This document shows positions 33,990 to 43,055 of a stretch of 64,000 bases of DNA, in pieces. The notes below the pieces were generated by a model. The model saw nothing but the letters and a program-made list of their open reading frames with translations. It made no database searches and was not told the origin of the DNA. The DNA lies in the NCBI RefSeq assembly GCF_021739485.1, contig NZ_JAJFNK010000013.1, positions 1 through 64,000 on the forward strand, given 5' to 3'. The first letter of the stretch is position 1, and each line of letters starts with the position of its first letter. The stretch is from Alicyclobacillus tolerans. Lineage in GTDB: Bacteria > Bacillota > Bacilli > Alicyclobacillales > Alicyclobacillaceae. Both the position numbers and the translations under genes were made by a program.

Positions 33990-34091
33990 TTAATCATCCT
34001 TCATGAAGGAAAGGCGTTGATTCCTCTCCTCAGGTATATAATAGCACACAATTACAGTATTACCGAAATTTAAGTTGTTTACCCGCAACAC

Positions 34092-34147
34092 AAAACGGGC
34101 TGTCCCTTGGGCCACTTTCTCATGGCTTTCCAGAACAGCCCTGTTTT
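34092..34147 (-). terminator. intrinsic terminator of the aminotransferase gene
   Basis: AAAACAGGGCTGT pairs with ACAGCCCGTTTT (one bulge) around a long loop on the minus strand, ending in a T-run, just past the stop at 34165. Confidence 0.6.
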
Positions 34148-34164
34148 CATCGTGGAGATTCTGA

Positions 34165-35457
34165 TTAGGCGAGCGTCGATGCTGCCTGGTGAATGGTATC
34201 AAAGAGCTCTTCGAGACCGCCTTCTTCAATGCAGGAAAACGCGATACGCAAATCGGTGCGCCCCAGTGCAATCGTACCAATTCCGTAATTCTCGAGCAGA
34301 TGAACGCGAAGTTGTTCCGCCCCTACTCGCTTGAGTTTCAAGCACATGAAGTAGCCGGAGTTAAATGGGTAGTAGTCCCACGCGTCGTCGTAGCGGCCGC
34401 TGTTCAGAAGTTCCTTGACGCGGTTCGCGCGTCCCTTCAAAATGCGGAATTTCTCCATCTTCTGGGACTCAAACTCTGGACTGTTCAGAGCGTGCAGCAC
34501 AAACGTCTGGGATGGGTGAGCGCCACTCGAAATGGTAGACCGGATAAGCCCGGAGGTCTTTTGTTCGAGCGCACTTAGAGTTGTTTCGCTGTTGGTACCG
34601 TACGTGATAAAGCCAACCCGGAACCCCCATACAAATTCCTCCTTGGTGGCACCGTCCACTTTCACCGCAAGTACTCGGGGGTGCACGTTACACAGGTGGC
34701 CAAACAACGATTCTTTGATGGAGTCCTCATAGAACAAGGAGAAGTAGGCGTCATCGACGACTACGACGAGATTGACACCGGCCTCTGCACCTGCCTTGAC
34801 GGCTTCGACAATTTGACGGCTTTCTTCGAGGTTCGGTGTGTAACCGGTCGGATTGTTCGGGAAGTTGAGCAGTACAATGGCTTTGCCTTTTTCTTTTTGA
34901 GCCAGGATGGCTGCTTTTAGTCCTGACGAATTGAATTTTTGCGATTCGTCATAGAGCGGGTAGGTCACCATTTGTGCGCCGCGACGGGTGCCAAAGCTCA
35001 GTTCATAGTTTTCCCAACTCGGATCGGGAAGAATAACAGCATCTCCGGGGTCCGCGAACAAGTCGCCAACGATACTAAGCCCGTGTGTCAGCGCGTTGGT
35101 CACAATTGGATTTCCGAAGACTTTGTTTTCCATGGCGGGATTTTCTTCAATGAGTTTTTTGCGCCATGCGGTTCTAAGCGCCGGCTTGCCCGCTGGTGGC
35201 GCATACTCATACAGGTCCTTGGGCTCAAATGCGGACAACACATTCTGAATGACGCCAAGGTGCATGGGTTCTCCATTTTCAAGGGCGATCCCGATGGTGG
35301 CATTGAACCGGGTGGCCTTAGCCTTCGCTTCTGCCGATTGGCTGATAATGCCCTCTTTGGGGAAGTACATTTGCTTTCCGAGCTCTGAGAGCATGTCAAA
35401 TACCTGAGGTGTCTCCCGTAAAATGGATTCGTTCAGACCTCGGGCCAGTTCATGCAC
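34165..35457 (-). CDS. PLP-dependent aminotransferase class I/II
   Basis: Cytosolic fold-type I PLP enzyme, 430 aa. Seen: LNFPNNPTGYTP (the NPTG segment), VVVVDDAYFSLFY (Asp/Tyr contacting PLP), KVDGATKEEFVWGFRVGFI with the Schiff-base lysine in ATKEE, and the late Arg in TDLRIAFSCIEE. It belongs to the branch that takes aspartate- or aromatic-type amino donors; the precise substrate is unknown. ATG has a good GGAGG just upstream. No biosynthetic neighbours that would suggest a pathway. Confidence 0.9.
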   Translation of the reverse strand: MHELARGLNESILRETPQVFDMLSELGKQMYFPKEGIISQSAEAKAKATRFNATIGIALENGEPMHLGVIQNVLSAFEPKDLYEYAPPAGKPALRTAWRKKLIEENPAMENKVFGNPIVTNALTHGLSIVGDLFADPGDAVILPDPSWENYELSFGTRRGAQMVTYPLYDESQKFNSSGLKAAILAQKEKGKAIVLLNFPNNPTGYTPNLEESRQIVEAVKAGAEAGVNLVVVVDDAYFSLFYEDSIKESLFGHLCNVHPRVLAVKVDGATKEEFVWGFRVGFITYGTNSETTLSALEQKTSGLIRSTISSGAHPSQTFVLHALNSPEFESQKMEKFRILKGRANRVKELLNSGRYDDAWDYYPFNSGYFMCLKLKRVGAEQLRVHLLENYGIGTIALGRTDLRIAFSCIEEGGLEELFDTIHQAASTLA

Positions 35458-35558
35458 GTAAATCCCTCCTTATGATACAGTTGCTCTTCACAGTATATCA
35501 CGGACCTTTACGGGATACTGCCATCCGATTGAGTCAGATGTTTGACGAGGAGTTCGGT

Positions 35559-36638
35559 TCACGCGTTGTAGTTCTCTAATCGTTCTATTGCTGTTTGTCC
35601 CATGTTGGGGAATCCCGGAAGTGCATGCCCACTGTTGAATGCAGCGAGGTCCCGAGTCAACCGGTTTTCCAGCATGCGCAGTTGCTCGGGCGTGTGCAGG
35701 GTCCGCGGCAGCTTTATGGCCCATGCTTTCCAAAACTCTCGGATAAAGCGGGTCACGTAGCCAGATTGAGCGGTAAGTCCCTCCAGATGGATGGATGACT
35801 GTCGTAGAAAAGCCTCGTAGGACTGCAGCGCCGCAGCCGCTTTGAGGGGCGAGGCTGTGGAATTCGGGGACTCGCGCAGGCTGGCAAGGGTACGCGTAGG
35901 AAACGGGCGGTCCACTTTGTGACCGAGGTCGGCGAAAAAGGGCAGCACATAATACTGCAGCAGGATCGCTGCGCTGAGCCGGGGGTCACCGCTGCGCAAG
36001 AGTACAAATGTATACGAGCTGTAAGTATCGATGACCACCTCCGCCCGCAGTACATTTGCGTCCAGGCTGCACCCTGTCTCCAGGCTGGCATGGATCAACC
36101 TTTCTCCCGGCCAGCGGCCCGCTTGCGCCCGTTCTTCGAAGCAGGCATCCCATTGTTGAATTCGTTGCACTTGATGGTCGTCTGGATGGATGGCTCCAGC
36201 TAAAACTTGTTGCTCGAGTCGTACAACCCGGTCGCTTTGTTGCGACAGGCCCTCTTCTGCAAAGACCCGGTTTACTTTCCGCGCACTGACAAGGACTCCT
36301 TCAGACTGCAGACATTTCGTCAGGTGTGCCACACCCCATTCGGGGTGTTCCATGCTGGCGGAGACGATGCGTTCCCTGAGGGCGGCATCTTGGGGATCGC
36401 GTTTGCCCTCGTCATCCAGTTCGCACACTTTCTGTGGGGGAGGGGCTATGTGTCTCGCTTGTATAGGTGTTCCACCTGCGGGTTGCAAGGGAGGTACGCA
36501 GTAAATCGACGGATGAGACCCATCGAGATCGACGGCTGTGAGATGTGCACAAAACAGGCAGAAATCCAGTGCGATGTTGCCACGGTTTGGACATGGAATA
36601 AGCCCGTTAGTGACATATAAATGCGCCTCGGTCGCCAT
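35559..36638 (-). CDS. IS481-type transposase homologue lacking the DDE residues
   Basis: Intact 359-aa protein. Residues 16-47 hold a Cys cluster (C16, C27, C30, C47) that could form a zinc site; 82-132 form the IS481/IS3 helix-turn-helix (EHPEWGVAHLTKCLQSEGV); 175-350 match an rve integrase core (VVIDTYSSYTFVLL, VLPFFADLGHKVDR, YEAFLRQSSIH, and the end LAAFNSGHALPGFPNMGQT, close to the usual YNxxRPHxGxxxMG). The catalytic Asp1 position reads IHAS (A184), the DNG position reads PTRT (248-250), and the NGFVERF position reads SGYVTRF (T296 for Glu). It is therefore predicted inactive yet uninterrupted. ATG 36638 follows GGGAGTG. No terminal inverted repeats were noticed. Confidence 0.72.
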   Translation of the reverse strand: MATEAHLYVTNGLIPCPNRGNIALDFCLFCAHLTAVDLDGSHPSIYCVPPLQPAGGTPIQARHIAPPPQKVCELDDEGKRDPQDAALRERIVSASMEHPEWGVAHLTKCLQSEGVLVSARKVNRVFAEEGLSQQSDRVVRLEQQVLAGAIHPDDHQVQRIQQWDACFEERAQAGRWPGERLIHASLETGCSLDANVLRAEVVIDTYSSYTFVLLRSGDPRLSAAILLQYYVLPFFADLGHKVDRPFPTRTLASLRESPNSTASPLKAAAALQSYEAFLRQSSIHLEGLTAQSGYVTRFIREFWKAWAIKLPRTLHTPEQLRMLENRLTRDLAAFNSGHALPGFPNMGQTAIERLENYNA

Positions 36639-37230
36639 CCAGACACTCCCTTTCACCCCACTATTGTAGACGCCTCGTTGTCTTTTGTGCCACGTACCAA
36701 AACGACTAGTTCAATTGAGCTATGGACTGGACCTGCAGACTCGCTTTAACGGGGTGTGTGACCGAAAATCCGCCTCGAAAAAACCAGGGAAATGGTTATT
36801 TCTGTCTCGAATACAGCGCCGCTTTTCGCCGGGTGTTGGAAAAAACCTCATAGAAACCTAGTAGTCAGTTGTACCATCTCTTCATACTAATTCGCCTATG
36901 ATAAAACGCCTAGCACAAATTGACTACGTTGCCAAATGGACTAAAGGGAAAATAGTGCAGACGTGTCTGTTGGTGTTCGTGCTGTTCCGCCATAGTTACA
37001 TCGAACCATTCAATTCTCTGAGGAACAGACCTCAAGTGTTCCTCGCCCTAGACTTCGTGAGGATTCCCAAGACAGGCAGTACCCAACCCCAAAATTGCAA
37101 TGCAAAGGTCGTGATCGCGACCTGGGTCGAGACCTCAAAGACTCGGGTTGCCGTTCCTCAGGCGGTGTACCGCAGTTGTTTGCGGGGACATTTGCCGGGA
37201 ACACAAAAACCAAGTAAAGGAGTTGAACCG
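36639..37230. other. long upstream region of the quinol oxidase operon
   Basis: No gene seen. Hairpins: GAGGAACA/TGTTCCTC (37020-37044) and GGTCG/CGACC (around 37108-37123). TTGACT at about 36918 could be a -35, but no convincing -10 follows. The region may hold a structured 5' leader. Confidence 0.35.
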
Positions 37231-38127
37231 ATGAAACGCCACTCTTTGTTTTGGAAGTTGGCCACCACACTCGGCATTGCCGGAGCGGCGTTGGCCACTG
37301 CAGGATGCGGGCAGGAAATTCGCGTCTTTAACCCGGCTGGACCCGTTGCGAGCAGTGAACTGCAGCTCATCTGGCTGCAGATGTCGCTGACGGCCGTCGT
37401 CATCATTCCTGTCATCGCGCTGATGGTTTTTATCGTCATCCGTTACCGCAACAAGCCGGGGAACACCGCGCCGTATCAGCCGGAGTTCACCGACAGCAAG
37501 ACACTGGAATTTATTTGGTGGGGAATCCCGATCGTGATTGTCGCTATCCTTGGCACCGTAACGATGCAAAAAACCTTCGCGTTGGCTAAATCGCCAACTC
37601 CCAACAAGCAGCCGCTCGTCATTGAAGTCACTTCACTCGATTGGAAATGGCTGTTCCAGTACCCGGACCAAAAAATTGCCACAGTGAACTACTTGGAGAT
37701 TCCCACGAATCGACCGGTCGAGTTTCTTCTGACATCCAATGCACCCATGAACGCGTTTTGGGTGCCTAATCTTGGTGGAATGGAGTACACGATGCCCGGC
37801 ATGTTGACAGGACTGTATCTGCAAGCCACTAAAACGGGCGATTTCTACGGACACGGCGGCAACTTTACCGGACCTGGTTTTGCCGGCATGCAGTTCCACG
37901 TCATCGCAAAATCGACCGCTGATTTTAACGCTTGGGTCGATCAAGTCGCCAATAACGCCCCGGACATGACCATGGCGGACTACGACAAGCTGGTCAAACC
38001 AAGCACTGTCAGCGAGCTGTCGTTCTCGTCTTATCCTCCTGGCATCTTCAAACAAACGATTTTAAACGAGGGTGGAAAGTACATGCCTCACAACCTCGAT
38101 ATGCTCAACGCACACGGCATGAACTGA
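37231..38127 (+). CDS. qoxA: aa3-type quinol oxidase subunit II
   Basis: Membrane-anchored subunit of a heme-copper menaquinol oxidase, 298 aa. Lipoprotein signal with ATAGC (C26), two transmembrane helices (about 45-70 and 90-112) and an extracytoplasmic cupredoxin domain (SLDWKWLFQYPDQ). The CuA ligands (C-x3-C) are absent, so electrons come from quinol and not cytochrome c. AAGGAG precedes ATG 37231. First of qoxABCD, 117 nt before qoxB. It would receive electrons from menaquinol reduced by, for example, the sulfide:quinone oxidoreductase. Confidence 0.93.
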   Translation: MKRHSLFWKLATTLGIAGAALATAGCGQEIRVFNPAGPVASSELQLIWLQMSLTAVVIIPVIALMVFIVIRYRNKPGNTAPYQPEFTDSKTLEFIWWGIPIVIVAILGTVTMQKTFALAKSPTPNKQPLVIEVTSLDWKWLFQYPDQKIATVNYLEIPTNRPVEFLLTSNAPMNAFWVPNLGGMEYTMPGMLTGLYLQATKTGDFYGHGGNFTGPGFAGMQFHVIAKSTADFNAWVDQVANNAPDMTMADYDKLVKPSTVSELSFSSYPPGIFKQTILNEGGKYMPHNLDMLNAHGMN

Positions 38128-38244
38128 GTACGGTGTTGTCCGGGACCGCTTCGAGAGTTTCGTCCCGATTTATAAGACTGAATATTTCGAGTCCATGGAG
38201 CACTGCGATATATTTGCACATTTCAACGAAAGCGAGGAGACCCC

Positions 38245-40215
38245 ATGTCAGGCAGTTTGTCGACGAACCACTTTTTCGTCACCGGGGACCCATTGATTCT
38301 CGGCTCGGACGTCGCCATCGCGGTCGTCACCGTCGGTATCTTGTTCACTCTGACCTACTTTAAAAAGTGGGGCTGGCTGTGGCGCGAGTGGCTGACCACA
38401 GTCGATCACAAGAAGATCGCCATCATGTACCTGATTTCAGCCATTCTCATGCTGTTTCGCGGAGGTGTCGACGCAGAGTTGCTGCGCACGCAGCTCGCTC
38501 TGCCGAACGAACACTTTCTCAGTCCCGAACACTACGATCAGATTTTCACCACGCACGGAACCATCATGATTTTATTCATGGCGATGCCGTTCATCTTTGC
38601 CATGTTCAACGCGGTTGTACCTCTGCAAATCGGGGCGCGCGATGTGGCGTTTCCTTACTTAAACGCGATTAGCTTCTGGCTGTTCTTCTTTGGGGCAATG
38701 CTGTTTAACCTGTCGTTCGTCATTGGCGGTTCGCCAGACGCGGGCTGGACTAGTTACCCGCCATTGACCGAGCTGCAGTTCGACCCGGGCGTCGGCGAAA
38801 ACTACTACCTGCTTGCACTCTCCATCTCCGGCATCGGCAGCATCGCTACAGGCATCAACTTCATTGCGACCATCCTCAAGATGCGCGCACCCGGCATGAA
38901 GCTCATGCAGATGCCGCTGTTTACCTGGTCTGTGCTCGGCGCTTCTACCATTATTATATTCGTGTTCCCGGTCTTGTCTGTGGCGCTCGCACTGCTCCTC
39001 ATTGACCGGTTGTTTTTCACCCATTTCTTTACCATGATGGCTGGCGGGAACCCGATGCAGTTTATCAACTTGTTTTGGATCTGGGGCCACCCTGAAGTGT
39101 ACGTCGTCGTTCTTCCAGCGTTTGGAATCTACTCCGAAGTCGTTGCGACCTTCTCGCAAAAGAAGGTCTTCGGCTACAAGTCGATGGTCGCGTCGATTAT
39201 GGCGATCACGATTATCGGCAACCTGACCTGGGTTCACCACTTTTTCACGATGGGCGCGGGTCCCGGAGTGAATACCTTCTTTTCCATTTCCACGATGGCC
39301 GTCGCCATCCCGACTGGTGTGAAGGTGTTCAACTGGCTGATGACCATGTTCCGAGGCCGCATTACACTGAGCTTGCCGCTTTTGTGGACGCTGGCGTTTG
39401 TGCCAAACTTCGCGATTGCTGGTGCCACCGGGGTGTGGCTCGCCGAGGCACCGACCGACTATCAATACCACAACAGCTACTTTTTGGTCGCCCACTTTCA
39501 CCAGGCTTTAATTGGCGGTGTGGTGTACGGCATGCTGGCTGGCATGTACTACTGGTGGCCAAAAATGTTCGGGTTCAAACTCAAAGACAAGTTCGGCCAC
39601 TGGGCTTTTTGGTTCTTTAACATCGGCTTTTACGTCTGCTTCACGCCTCAGTACATCCTTGGCCTAATGGGCATGCAGCGGCGCATGTACACATATCCGG
39701 CCGGCATGCACTGGACGGCCCTCAACTTTGTTTCCACCGTTGGCGCCTACATGATGGGTATCGGGTTCTTGTTTATCGGGGCACAAATTGTGCACAGCCT
39801 GGTCCATCAGGAAAAGGACGTCACGGGAGATATCTGGGGCACAGGCCGCACACTGGAATGGTCGCTTCCTTCGCCTGCGCCGCATTACAACTTTGCGGTC
39901 ATCCCGACGGTCTCTGCAGCCGATGCTTGGTGGGAATTGAAACAGCAAGGCAGACAAAACGAATTGAAGCCGCGCAAAGGGGAACTCGCGGCCATTCACA
40001 TGCCGTGCAATTCTGGAAAGCCGTTTTTGATGGGCGTCTCGTTCTTCGTCGCAGGTTTTGGACTCACTTTCAGTTGGATTCCGGTGGGCGTCATTGGCTT
40101 GCTGGGCGTGGGTGCCTTGCTGGTTGCCAGAGCGCTGGACTATCACACCGATTACCACATTCCGGTGGAAGAAGTCCGGCACAGTGAAGCCGCATTGGGG
40201 AGGTTGTCCGTATGA
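38245..40215 (+). CDS. qoxB: quinol oxidase subunit I (heme-copper catalytic subunit)
   Basis: Catalytic subunit (656 aa, about 14-15 helices) holding the low-spin heme and the heme-CuB centre; reduces O2 to water and pumps protons. Seen: FTTHGTIMILFMAMPF (low-spin heme His in THG), WIWGHPEVYVVVLPAFGI (CuB His-Tyr cross-link motif), VHHFFTMG (CuB His pair) and NSYFLVAHFHQALIGG (late His-x-His for the two hemes). Motif WGHPEVY places it in the type A family. CGAGGAGA precedes the ATG. Overlaps qoxC by 4 nt. Confidence 0.96.
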   Translation: MSGSLSTNHFFVTGDPLILGSDVAIAVVTVGILFTLTYFKKWGWLWREWLTTVDHKKIAIMYLISAILMLFRGGVDAELLRTQLALPNEHFLSPEHYDQIFTTHGTIMILFMAMPFIFAMFNAVVPLQIGARDVAFPYLNAISFWLFFFGAMLFNLSFVIGGSPDAGWTSYPPLTELQFDPGVGENYYLLALSISGIGSIATGINFIATILKMRAPGMKLMQMPLFTWSVLGASTIIIFVFPVLSVALALLLIDRLFFTHFFTMMAGGNPMQFINLFWIWGHPEVYVVVLPAFGIYSEVVATFSQKKVFGYKSMVASIMAITIIGNLTWVHHFFTMGAGPGVNTFFSISTMAVAIPTGVKVFNWLMTMFRGRITLSLPLLWTLAFVPNFAIAGATGVWLAEAPTDYQYHNSYFLVAHFHQALIGGVVYGMLAGMYYWWPKMFGFKLKDKFGHWAFWFFNIGFYVCFTPQYILGLMGMQRRMYTYPAGMHWTALNFVSTVGAYMMGIGFLFIGAQIVHSLVHQEKDVTGDIWGTGRTLEWSLPSPAPHYNFAVIPTVSAADAWWELKQQGRQNELKPRKGELAAIHMPCNSGKPFLMGVSFFVAGFGLTFSWIPVGVIGLLGVGALLVARALDYHTDYHIPVEEVRHSEAALGRLSV

Positions 40216-40856
40216 GTATATCTGGTCACGTTTTGCCGGGCGCGGCTGCTCACGAATCGGGTGCCGGAGATGAACCGCTCGAGTTTTCCACCGCAGACGG
40301 TTCCATTAAGATCTTGGGATTTTGGCTGTTCCTCGTCTCAGATGTGCTGTTGTTTGCGACGCTGTTTGCGACTTATGTGGTGGTGTATACCCGCATTGGC
40401 AACGGACCGTCTGCAGCTCACCTGTTTGGTGGCGATATAAAAGGTTTTCTCGCGGAAACGTTCATTCTGCTCACGAGCAGCTTTACCTGCGGCCTGGCTA
40501 CTTGGGAGATGCGTCACGGCAGCACAAGCCGTCTGAAGCTGTGGATTGGGGTCACCATGCTGCTCGGTTTGGCGTTTATCGGCCTTGAAATCAGCGAGTT
40601 CCGGGACTTTGTCCTGCACGGTGCAACCATGCAAACCAGTGCTTTTTTGTCCGGCTTCTTTACTCTGGTGGGGACGCACGGAGCGCACGTATCCATCGGG
40701 ATTATCTGGATGGGTCTCACGTTGTTTCAAATCGCCCGTTACGGCTTGACCACCATCACCGCCCGCAAGTTTTTCGTGGTCAGTCTGTACTGGCACTTTC
40801 TCGACGTGGTTTGGGTGTTCATCTTTACAGTCGTGTACCTGACGGGGGTGATGTAA
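40212..40856 (+). CDS. qoxC: quinol oxidase subunit III
   Basis: Five-helix accessory subunit (214 aa) that stabilises proton uptake in subunit I. Typical segments are KILGFWLFLVSDVLLFATLF, GLEISEFRDFVLHG and the late SLYWHFLDVVWVFIF, containing the family's WHFxDxVWxxxF motif. The start overlaps the qoxB stop (ATGA). Length matches the family. One nucleotide separates it from qoxD. Confidence 0.95.
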   Translation: MSISGHVLPGAAAHESGAGDEPLEFSTADGSIKILGFWLFLVSDVLLFATLFATYVVVYTRIGNGPSAAHLFGGDIKGFLAETFILLTSSFTCGLATWEMRHGSTSRLKLWIGVTMLLGLAFIGLEISEFRDFVLHGATMQTSAFLSGFFTLVGTHGAHVSIGIIWMGLTLFQIARYGLTTITARKFFVVSLYWHFLDVVWVFIFTVVYLTGVM

Positions 40857-40857
40857 G

Positions 40858-41205
40858 GTGTCCATGGTTCATTCCGAATCGCCAAAAACGCCGCATACTT
40901 CCTCGAACCAGGTAGGGCGCAAACGATTCCCCTGGTCGCACGTCGTCGGCTACTTGCTATCCATCGCATTTACGTGGTTTGCGTTCGAGCTGGTCTCGCA
41001 CCGAGCCATGCATTTCGGGCCGCTCTTGTTTGCGATCTTGGCCTTGGGAGTCCTGCAGATTCTCGTACAGTTGTTGTTTTTCATGCACGTATTAGAAAAA
41101 CACGGCCCGCGATATCACATTCTGGCGTTTGCGACCGCCATGTTCTTCGTGTTCGTGTTCGTCGGTTCATCGCTGTGGATTATGTCGTTTAACACACCTA
41201 TGTAA
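40858..41205 (+). CDS. qoxD: quinol oxidase subunit IV
   Basis: Small three-helix subunit (115 aa) of the QoxD/CyoD type. An about 25-residue hydrophilic lead precedes helices including SHVVGYLLSIAFTWFAFELV and LQILVQLLFFMHVLEKHGPR (the FFMH segment is typical). GTG start right after the qoxC stop. Completes the oxidase. Confidence 0.9.
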   Translation: MSMVHSESPKTPHTSSNQVGRKRFPWSHVVGYLLSIAFTWFAFELVSHRAMHFGPLLFAILALGVLQILVQLLFFMHVLEKHGPRYHILAFATAMFFVFVFVGSSLWIMSFNTPM

Positions 41206-41208
41206 CGA

Positions 41209-41673
41209 ATGAAACGGAGGCAGTACGCGGCGATGTGCGCAGCGGCTTGCCATCCAGGCGTTGCTTCAGGGACTCTGCTTGGGGAGGGTCCGAGCGATCG
41301 CGTATCCGTCGCCGATCACCTTCCCGGGTTGCGCGTTACTGTGGCAACCCTCGCCGGTCTGGCGTTGTCGACGGGCGGCGGGGCCGCCGTGAACATGTGG
41401 TACGACCGCGACATCGACGCGCTGATGGGGCGTACGCGCAAACGTCCATTGCCGGCCGGGGTGGTCAGCCCGGCTGGTGCCCTGACTTTTGGCCTGGCAC
41501 TGGCAGTGCTGTCCACCGGATGGCTCGCCTGGCAGGTCAACGCGATGACCGCTGTGTTGTCGGCTGCCGCGTTTTTGTACTACGCCGTCGTCTACACCAT
41601 GTGGCTGAAGCGCCGGACTCCGCAGAACATCGTGATCGGAGGGGGAGCCGGTGCATTTCCACCGCTGATGTAG
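41209..41673 (+). pseudogene. ctaB: heme O synthase (protoheme IX farnesyltransferase) remnant, cut at both ends
   Basis: Only about half of a UbiA-type farnesyltransferase remains (154 codons against about 290 normally). The central part is good: NMWYDRDIDALMGRTRKRP (first Asp-rich prenyl-diphosphate site) and IVIGGGAGAFPPLM. The N-terminal helix with the KPR signature is replaced by unrelated sequence in all three frames, and the frame stops right after GAFPPLM, so the second Asp-rich motif and at least four helices are missing. A tandem repeat tract follows. The product cannot make heme O, which the aa3 oxidase needs; a full copy should exist elsewhere. Confidence 0.82.
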
Positions 41674-41706
41674 GAAAAACGGTTTTTCCAAAGGACTCCC
41701 CCGAAA

Positions 41707-41793
41707 GAAGTGACACAAAAAAAGAGATAACACAAAAGCAGTGACACAAAGCAAAGCAGTGACACAAAGAAAGAAGTGACACAAAGAAAGAAG
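41707..41793. repeat. imperfect tandem repeats of G(A/C)AGTGACACAAAGAAA
   Basis: About five 14-18-bp units, purine-rich on the plus strand, fill the space between the broken ctaB and ctaA. A small hairpin GGAAAAAC/GTTTTTCC (about 41672-41688) lies at the ctaB break. Looks like slippage-generated sequence. Confidence 0.85.
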
Positions 41794-41801
41794 GGATCTA
41801 A

Positions 41802-42902
41802 ATGAAGCAAACAGTGCGGGGCAGGGCGCGCCTGGACTACGTATGGTGGTTGTCCCTGCTGACGCTGATTGGCCTGTTCATTGTCAATGTCGCCGGCTTT
41901 GTCGATACGGAGACCGGATCGGCGCTTGGATGCGGGCATCAGTGGCCCCTGTGCAACGGCAGTGTTGTTCCCTCGTCCTGGGACCTTCAGACCATCATTG
42001 AATTTGCACACCGTGCCATCGTGGGCGGCATTTCACTGCTGCTCATCGCCACCGCAATCTTGGCTTGGCGGAAGTACGGGCATTGGCTGGAGGTGCGGTT
42101 GTTTATCCTCGTGGCAGTCGGGTTTGTGTTCGTGGAAGCGGGGCTTGGGGCAATCGGGGTGCTTTTTAGCGATCCGCCGGCGATTCTGGCGATTCACCTT
42201 GGCGTTTCTCTGCTGGCCTTTACTGGAGTCGCGCTGCTCACCGTCGTGTTGACACAAATCCAGCGCGTCGCCGGCAAAACTGCCGCCGAAAAAACCGTTG
42301 AACCCCACGCGAAGGTCGCTGCAGCTAAGCCCCAAGGAGAGCTCCATGGACGACACCTGCGTTCGACGCACATGCCGCGCCACTTTCGCTTTTGGACTTA
42401 TTTTGCGCTGGGCTTTACCTTTGTCGCGCTTTACGTAGGGGCATACATTGCCAACATTCACGCGGGATCGTGGTTTCGCGGCTTTCCGTTCCCAACCGAG
42501 AGTTATCGCGTGGCCGGCGTAAATTTGCTGTTTGACATTTTGCACCGAAGCATCGCGCTGGGTCTGGTTTCACTATGTATCGGACTGTTGATCTCGGCAT
42601 CTCGCATGCGGAAACAGCGCAAGGACTTGTACCGAGGTGCAGGGCTGGCCGTTTTGTTCGTGTGTATGCAGGGGATGAGCGGAGGATTGCTGGTCTTTTC
42701 ACACCTGGCGATTTGGGCCTTCCTGTTGCACGTCTCCATCGTCTCTTGTCTGTTTGCCACGTTGGGCTACCTATCGTTGCAGGTCTCGCCTGAACCCCGC
42801 AGGCGTGTGGCCCTAAAAGGGGAAGAACGACAGGGGGCTGCTCAGGCAGCTGTCGAGGAGGCAACCCATCGTCCGAGGCACGGACAAGGCGTGGTGCAAT
42901 AG
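41802..42902 (+). CDS. ctaA: heme A synthase
   Basis: Eight-helix COX15/CtaA-type monooxygenase (366 aa) that oxidises the C8 methyl of heme O to give heme A for the aa3 oxidase. The first loop holds the family's cysteine pair: ALGCGHQWPLCNG; heme-binding histidines lie in EFAHRAIVGG and DILHRSIALG. A hydrophilic insertion between the two halves (about 155-190, AGKTAAEKTVEPHAKVAAA) and a 30-residue tail make it longer than usual. The repeat tract ends a few bases before the AGAAGGGA ribosome binding site. Confidence 0.92.
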   Translation: MKQTVRGRARLDYVWWLSLLTLIGLFIVNVAGFVDTETGSALGCGHQWPLCNGSVVPSSWDLQTIIEFAHRAIVGGISLLLIATAILAWRKYGHWLEVRLFILVAVGFVFVEAGLGAIGVLFSDPPAILAIHLGVSLLAFTGVALLTVVLTQIQRVAGKTAAEKTVEPHAKVAAAKPQGELHGRHLRSTHMPRHFRFWTYFALGFTFVALYVGAYIANIHAGSWFRGFPFPTESYRVAGVNLLFDILHRSIALGLVSLCIGLLISASRMRKQRKDLYRGAGLAVLFVCMQGMSGGLLVFSHLAIWAFLLHVSIVSCLFATLGYLSLQVSPEPRRRVALKGEERQGAAQAAVEEATHRPRHGQGVVQ

Positions 42903-42915
42903 GAGGAATCGCCTT

Positions 42916-43047
42916 GTGCTCGTGCAATCCTCGTGCAATCGCTGGGCAGAGCCAAGCAGTGTGCCAACGCGCCGCACTGGTTGGCTCGGTCCGTGGATGG
43001 GGTTGCTGCGATTCTTAACAAGCGGGTTAAGTTCTATGAAAGTTTAA
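42916..43047 (+). CDS. possible small ORF after ctaA, 43 aa
   Basis: GTG 42916 follows AGGAGG by about 10 nt (TTG 42914 in another frame is also possible). The product begins MLVQSSCNRWAEPSS and is Trp/Ser/Leu-rich with no known pattern. Supported only by the ribosome binding site. Confidence 0.22.
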   Translation: MLVQSSCNRWAEPSSVPTRRTGWLGPWMGLLRFLTSGLSSMKV

Positions 43048-43055
43048 GCCCTAAT

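Noticed and set aside
35559-36638. Active insertion sequence at the transposase homologue
   Set aside because: The catalytic triad is gone and no terminal inverted repeats or target duplications were noticed at its flanks.
36898-37230. N-terminal extension of qoxA to ATG 36898
   Set aside because: The lipoprotein signal and AAGGAG place the start at 37231; the extension is not protein-like for this family.
38659-39501. Long minus-strand open frame opposite qoxB (280 codons)
   Set aside because: Antisense shadow of a strongly conserved gene, with Arg/Gln/His bias and no family pattern.
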